Assembly (NCBI RefSeq): GCF_000711975.1
Contig: NZ_JONT01000009.1
Coordinates: forward strand, 1 to 64,000
Direction of reading: 5' to 3'
DNA: 64,000 nt
From: Desulfofalx alkaliphila DSM 12257
Lineage (GTDB): Bacteria > Bacillota > Desulfotomaculia > Desulfotomaculales > Desulfohalotomaculaceae
Shown: piece by piece, positions 62,288-64,000 of the stretch
How the letters are laid out: every line of letters starts with the position of its first letter
Numbering within the stretch: the stretch's first letter is position 1
The notes under the pieces: generated by a model
What the model was told of the DNA's origin: nothing
Seen by the model: the letters and a program-made list of their open reading frames with translations, nothing else
The model's database searches: none
Program-made: the position numbers and the translations under genes

Positions 62288-62674
62288 ATGGAAAAATTCA
62301 ATCATGCCACTGCACTGATTATTAAATTTGTGGCAATGGCAATTATTTTGGTAATTGCCCTACCAATGATTAGCACCATGAATATTTTTCAGTCACTGAT
62401 CACTGCTGTGGTACTGACTGCACTGGCCTATGCCATTGGTGACCTGTATATTTTATCTGCGAGCAATAACATCTATGCAACACTGGCCGATGCGGGTATG
62501 GCCTTTGCGATAATCTGGTTTATGAATTTCCTTCTTACGGGGGCACCGATAAATCTGGGCGGTTTGTTGGTACTCGCTGTAATAATCGGTGCGGTAGAAT
62601 ACTTTTTCCACAAATATGTGGCCGGGACCGTTTTGGAAGGAGATAAGGTAGAAGTTAAAGAAGTCAATGAATAG
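62288..62674 (+). CDS. DUF2512 (YndM-like) membrane protein
   Basis: A 128-aa protein with four predicted membrane helices (about 8-30, 34-55, 62-85 and 90-110) and a charged C-terminus (GDKVEVKEVNE). Its layout agrees with the DUF2512 family, found mostly in endospore formers; the function is unknown. AGGAGGT precedes the ATG. It lies 104 bases after nuoN and ends in a terminator; whether it is read with nuo is open. Confidence 0.8.
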   Translation: MEKFNHATALIIKFVAMAIILVIALPMISTMNIFQSLITAVVLTALAYAIGDLYILSASNNIYATLADAGMAFAIIWFMNFLLTGAPINLGGLLVLAVIIGAVEYFFHKYVAGTVLEGDKVEVKEVNE

Positions 62675-62684
62675 CTAAAGCAAT

Positions 62685-62722
62685 AAATGCCTCTGCCTCT
62701 TTTTGGGCAGGGGCATTTATTT
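62685..62722 (+). terminator. Terminator after the DUF2512 gene
   Basis: AAATGCCTCTGCC (62685-62697) and GGCAGGGGCATTT (62706-62718) pair over 13 positions (one mismatch) with an 8-base loop, followed by a T-rich stretch. Confidence 0.82.
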
Positions 62723-62803
62723 ATTTGCATTTTATGTGAGCTTAAGAGGATGCTTTAATTTAGTGGCTTTTTTTGGTAAACTATCACTAAAGGTGTTATT
62801 TGG

Positions 62804-63175
62804 GTGATTAAATTGACCTTTGCACGTATAAGAACCGGTCAACAGGGGGAGCGGGCCGCTGTTAAGTATCTCCGGAAAATGGGAATGCGTATAAAATGTT
62901 GTAATTATCGCTGTCCCTTGGGGGAAATGGATATCATAGCAGTGGACAAGGGAGTGTTGGTATTTATAGAGGTGCGCTCACGAAAATCTACCAACTATGG
63001 CTTGCCCCAGGAAACTGTTGATTGGCGCAAAATTGCTAAGCTGCGCCAAATAGCCAATTATTACATTGTAGAAAACAAGCTTACCCACAGTCACTGTCGT
63101 TTTGATGTGGTGGCGGTGCAATTAAATTATAAGGGTGCCGTTGAAAAATTAGACCATATTGTAGACGCATTTTAA
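62804..63175 (+). CDS. yraN: YraN family protein (UPF0102), endonuclease-like fold
   Basis: A 123-aa protein with the restriction-endonuclease-like core of UPF0102: GQQGERAAVKYLRKMGM, then GEMDIIAVDKGVLVFIEVRSR with the acidic/Lys-type site (D, E.V). The function is not established. GTG 62804 is the likely start, with AAAGGTG upstream; UUG 62813 is an alternative. In many Firmicutes it follows rnhB directly; here the nuo operon lies between them. Its 3' end overlaps the convergent gene by 4 bases. Confidence 0.9.
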   Translation: MIKLTFARIRTGQQGERAAVKYLRKMGMRIKCCNYRCPLGEMDIIAVDKGVLVFIEVRSRKSTNYGLPQETVDWRKIAKLRQIANYYIVENKLTHSHCRFDVVAVQLNYKGAVEKLDHIVDAF

Positions 63176-63822
63176 AGGTACATTACATACTGGTACATTA
63201 ACCAGAAGTGACAAAAGCTGCCTGCCATTACGAAGAGGTGAAAAATTTCGTGAAAGCCAAAAGCCTTGCAATTAATGTTTGGCCATTTAAAGCCATAAAT
63301 AACTGCTCCCAGGGTGTAAACGACACCACCGGCCACCAGCCAAGCAATTCCTCCTATGGGTATGTTTTTTATCAAGGGGTAAAAGGCAATCACCACTAAC
63401 CAACCCATAAGCACATAAAACAAGGTTGACAACCAGCGGGGTTTGTTTATCCAGACGGCCTTCATAATTATACCCACAAGGGCCAGTCCCCAGATGCTAC
63501 CCAGCAAGCTCCAGCCCCAAGCCCCCCGCAGGGGTACTAAACACACGGGTGTGTAGGTTCCTGCTATTAATACATATATCATCATATGGTCAATTTTTCT
63601 CAACACAATGGTGCCTTTACTTGATAGGGGCAGGAGGTGGTAGAGTGTGCTGGCGGTATATAGTAGAATTAAACTGCTGCCAAAAATGGCAAAGGACACT
63701 ATGTGCCAGGGGGTGGCTTGTATAGCTGCATAGTAAACCAATATAATTAATGCAACCACCGATAGAATTGCTCCAAACAGGTGCGTTATACCGCTGACAG
63801 GGTCTTTAAGTTTAGTAAGCAT
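63172..63822 (-). CDS. Hemolysin III / YqfA-family membrane protein
   Basis: A 216-aa seven-helix membrane protein of the PAQR-like hemolysin III family. It has DPVSGITHLFGA at the N-terminus, LYTASTLYHLLP, LRKIDHMMIYVLIAGTYTPV with the conserved Asp/His, and FGFHEIFHLFVMAGSFCHF with the C-terminal histidines that may bind zinc. ATG 63822 is preferred, 6 bases after GAGGTG; start codons 6-9 bases further upstream overlap the SD. Despite the name, haemolysis is not its proven role. Confidence 0.88.
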   Translation of the reverse strand: MLTKLKDPVSGITHLFGAILSVVALIILVYYAAIQATPWHIVSFAIFGSSLILLYTASTLYHLLPLSSKGTIVLRKIDHMMIYVLIAGTYTPVCLVPLRGAWGWSLLGSIWGLALVGIIMKAVWINKPRWLSTLFYVLMGWLVVIAFYPLIKNIPIGGIAWLVAGGVVYTLGAVIYGFKWPNINCKAFGFHEIFHLFVMAGSFCHFWLMYQYVMYL

Positions 63823-63950
63823 TGACATCACCTCGATTTATTAAACAGATAGGTAGTAATAGGTATAATACTGTATATTAACATTTATCATCGGTCTTTT
63901 CCAGAAGTAGTTAATAAAAACTATAGCTAGAAATAGATGTTAAAATATTA

Positions 63951-63956
63951 TATAAT
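63951..63956 (+). promoter_or_regulatory. Possible -10 box near the window end
   Basis: TATAAT at 63951-63956 lies in AT-rich DNA after the divergent hemolysin III gene. No clear -35 is seen. A + strand gene probably starts beyond 64000. Confidence 0.3.
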
Positions 63957-64000
63957 GGCGGTACTTGTTTATAAAGTGGATTAACGAACTTTTTTACTGT

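Noticed and set aside
1-64000. CRISPR arrays, tRNA, rRNA genes or prophage
   Set aside because: No regularly spaced repeats, no cloverleaf or rRNA segments and no phage genes were seen while reading the window; the gene content is almost entirely housekeeping and core metabolism.

Overview
The window looks like a chromosomal segment of an anaerobic, endospore-forming Firmicute of the Desulfotomaculum/Pelotomaculum/Moorella type (Peptococcaceae or a relative). The evidence is the germination protease gpr, the sporulation protein ylbJ, FapR-controlled fatty acid synthesis with FabK, a selenocysteine formate dehydrogenase, an 11-subunit complex I without NADH module, and acetate enzymes of a fermentative or acetogenic kind. 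The taxon is inferred from gene content. Shine-Dalgarno (SD) sites are strong and UUG starts are common (gpr, rsmD, ackA, fapR, plsX, fabD, acpP, fabF, rpsP, mtnA, fdhA and others).

Layout. 1-0.7 kb: the 3' end of an ISLre2/UPF0236-type transposase and a small unknown gene. 0.7-5.8 kb: FMN riboswitch and riboflavin operon ribD-ribE-ribBA-ribH, then pncB. 5.8-11.1 kb: rpmB (-), recG, gpr (-), rsmD-coaD and a coiled-coil protein. 11.2-16.5 kb (-): acetyl-CoA/acetate block with ADP-forming acetyl-CoA synthetase, a P-loop/DRTGG protein, acetate kinase and PduL phosphotransacylase. 16.8-18.1 kb: ylbJ (-). 18.2-32.3 kb (+): yceD-rpmF, then fapR-plsX-fabH-fabK-fabD-fabG-acpP-fabF, rnc-smc-ftsY and an EamA transporter. 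32.3-36.8 kb (-): a two-gene formate dehydrogenase whose catalytic subunit reads an in-frame UGA as selenocysteine. 37.7-42.9 kb (+): a nucleoside by-product salvage operon (MTAP-like phosphorylase, MtnA, AhcY, class II aldolase, MTA/SAH deaminase). 43-45 kb: a small membrane protein and a class III aminotransferase (-). 45-51.9 kb (+): ylxM-ffh-rpsP-khpA-ylqD-rimM-trmD, rplS, lepB, rbgA, rnhB. 52.4-62.2 kb (+): nuoABCDHIJKLMN. 62.3-63.8 kb: DUF2512 protein, yraN and a hemolysin III family protein (-).

How the genes work together. Formate dehydrogenase, the acetate enzymes and complex I form an anaerobic energy core: formate exchanges electrons with NAD(P)H, acetyl-CoA is converted to acetate with ATP formation by two parallel routes, and a Nuo complex lacking NuoE/F/G probably takes electrons from ferredoxin or another donor. 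The mtn/ahcY/deaminase operon recycles products of SAM chemistry (MTA, SAH, 5'-deoxyadenosine). Its phosphorylase carries an Asn-type base-recognition motif, which suggests a deaminate-first (inosine-type) route.

Most noteworthy: an apparent AUU start codon for ribE; a UGA/SECIS pair matching the fdhF-type layout; a perfect FapR operator; the five-gene salvage operon; an unexplained structured element between recG and gpr; and a 22-codon ORF plus palindrome in the long leader of the nuo operon. No tRNA, rRNA or CRISPR array was seen.
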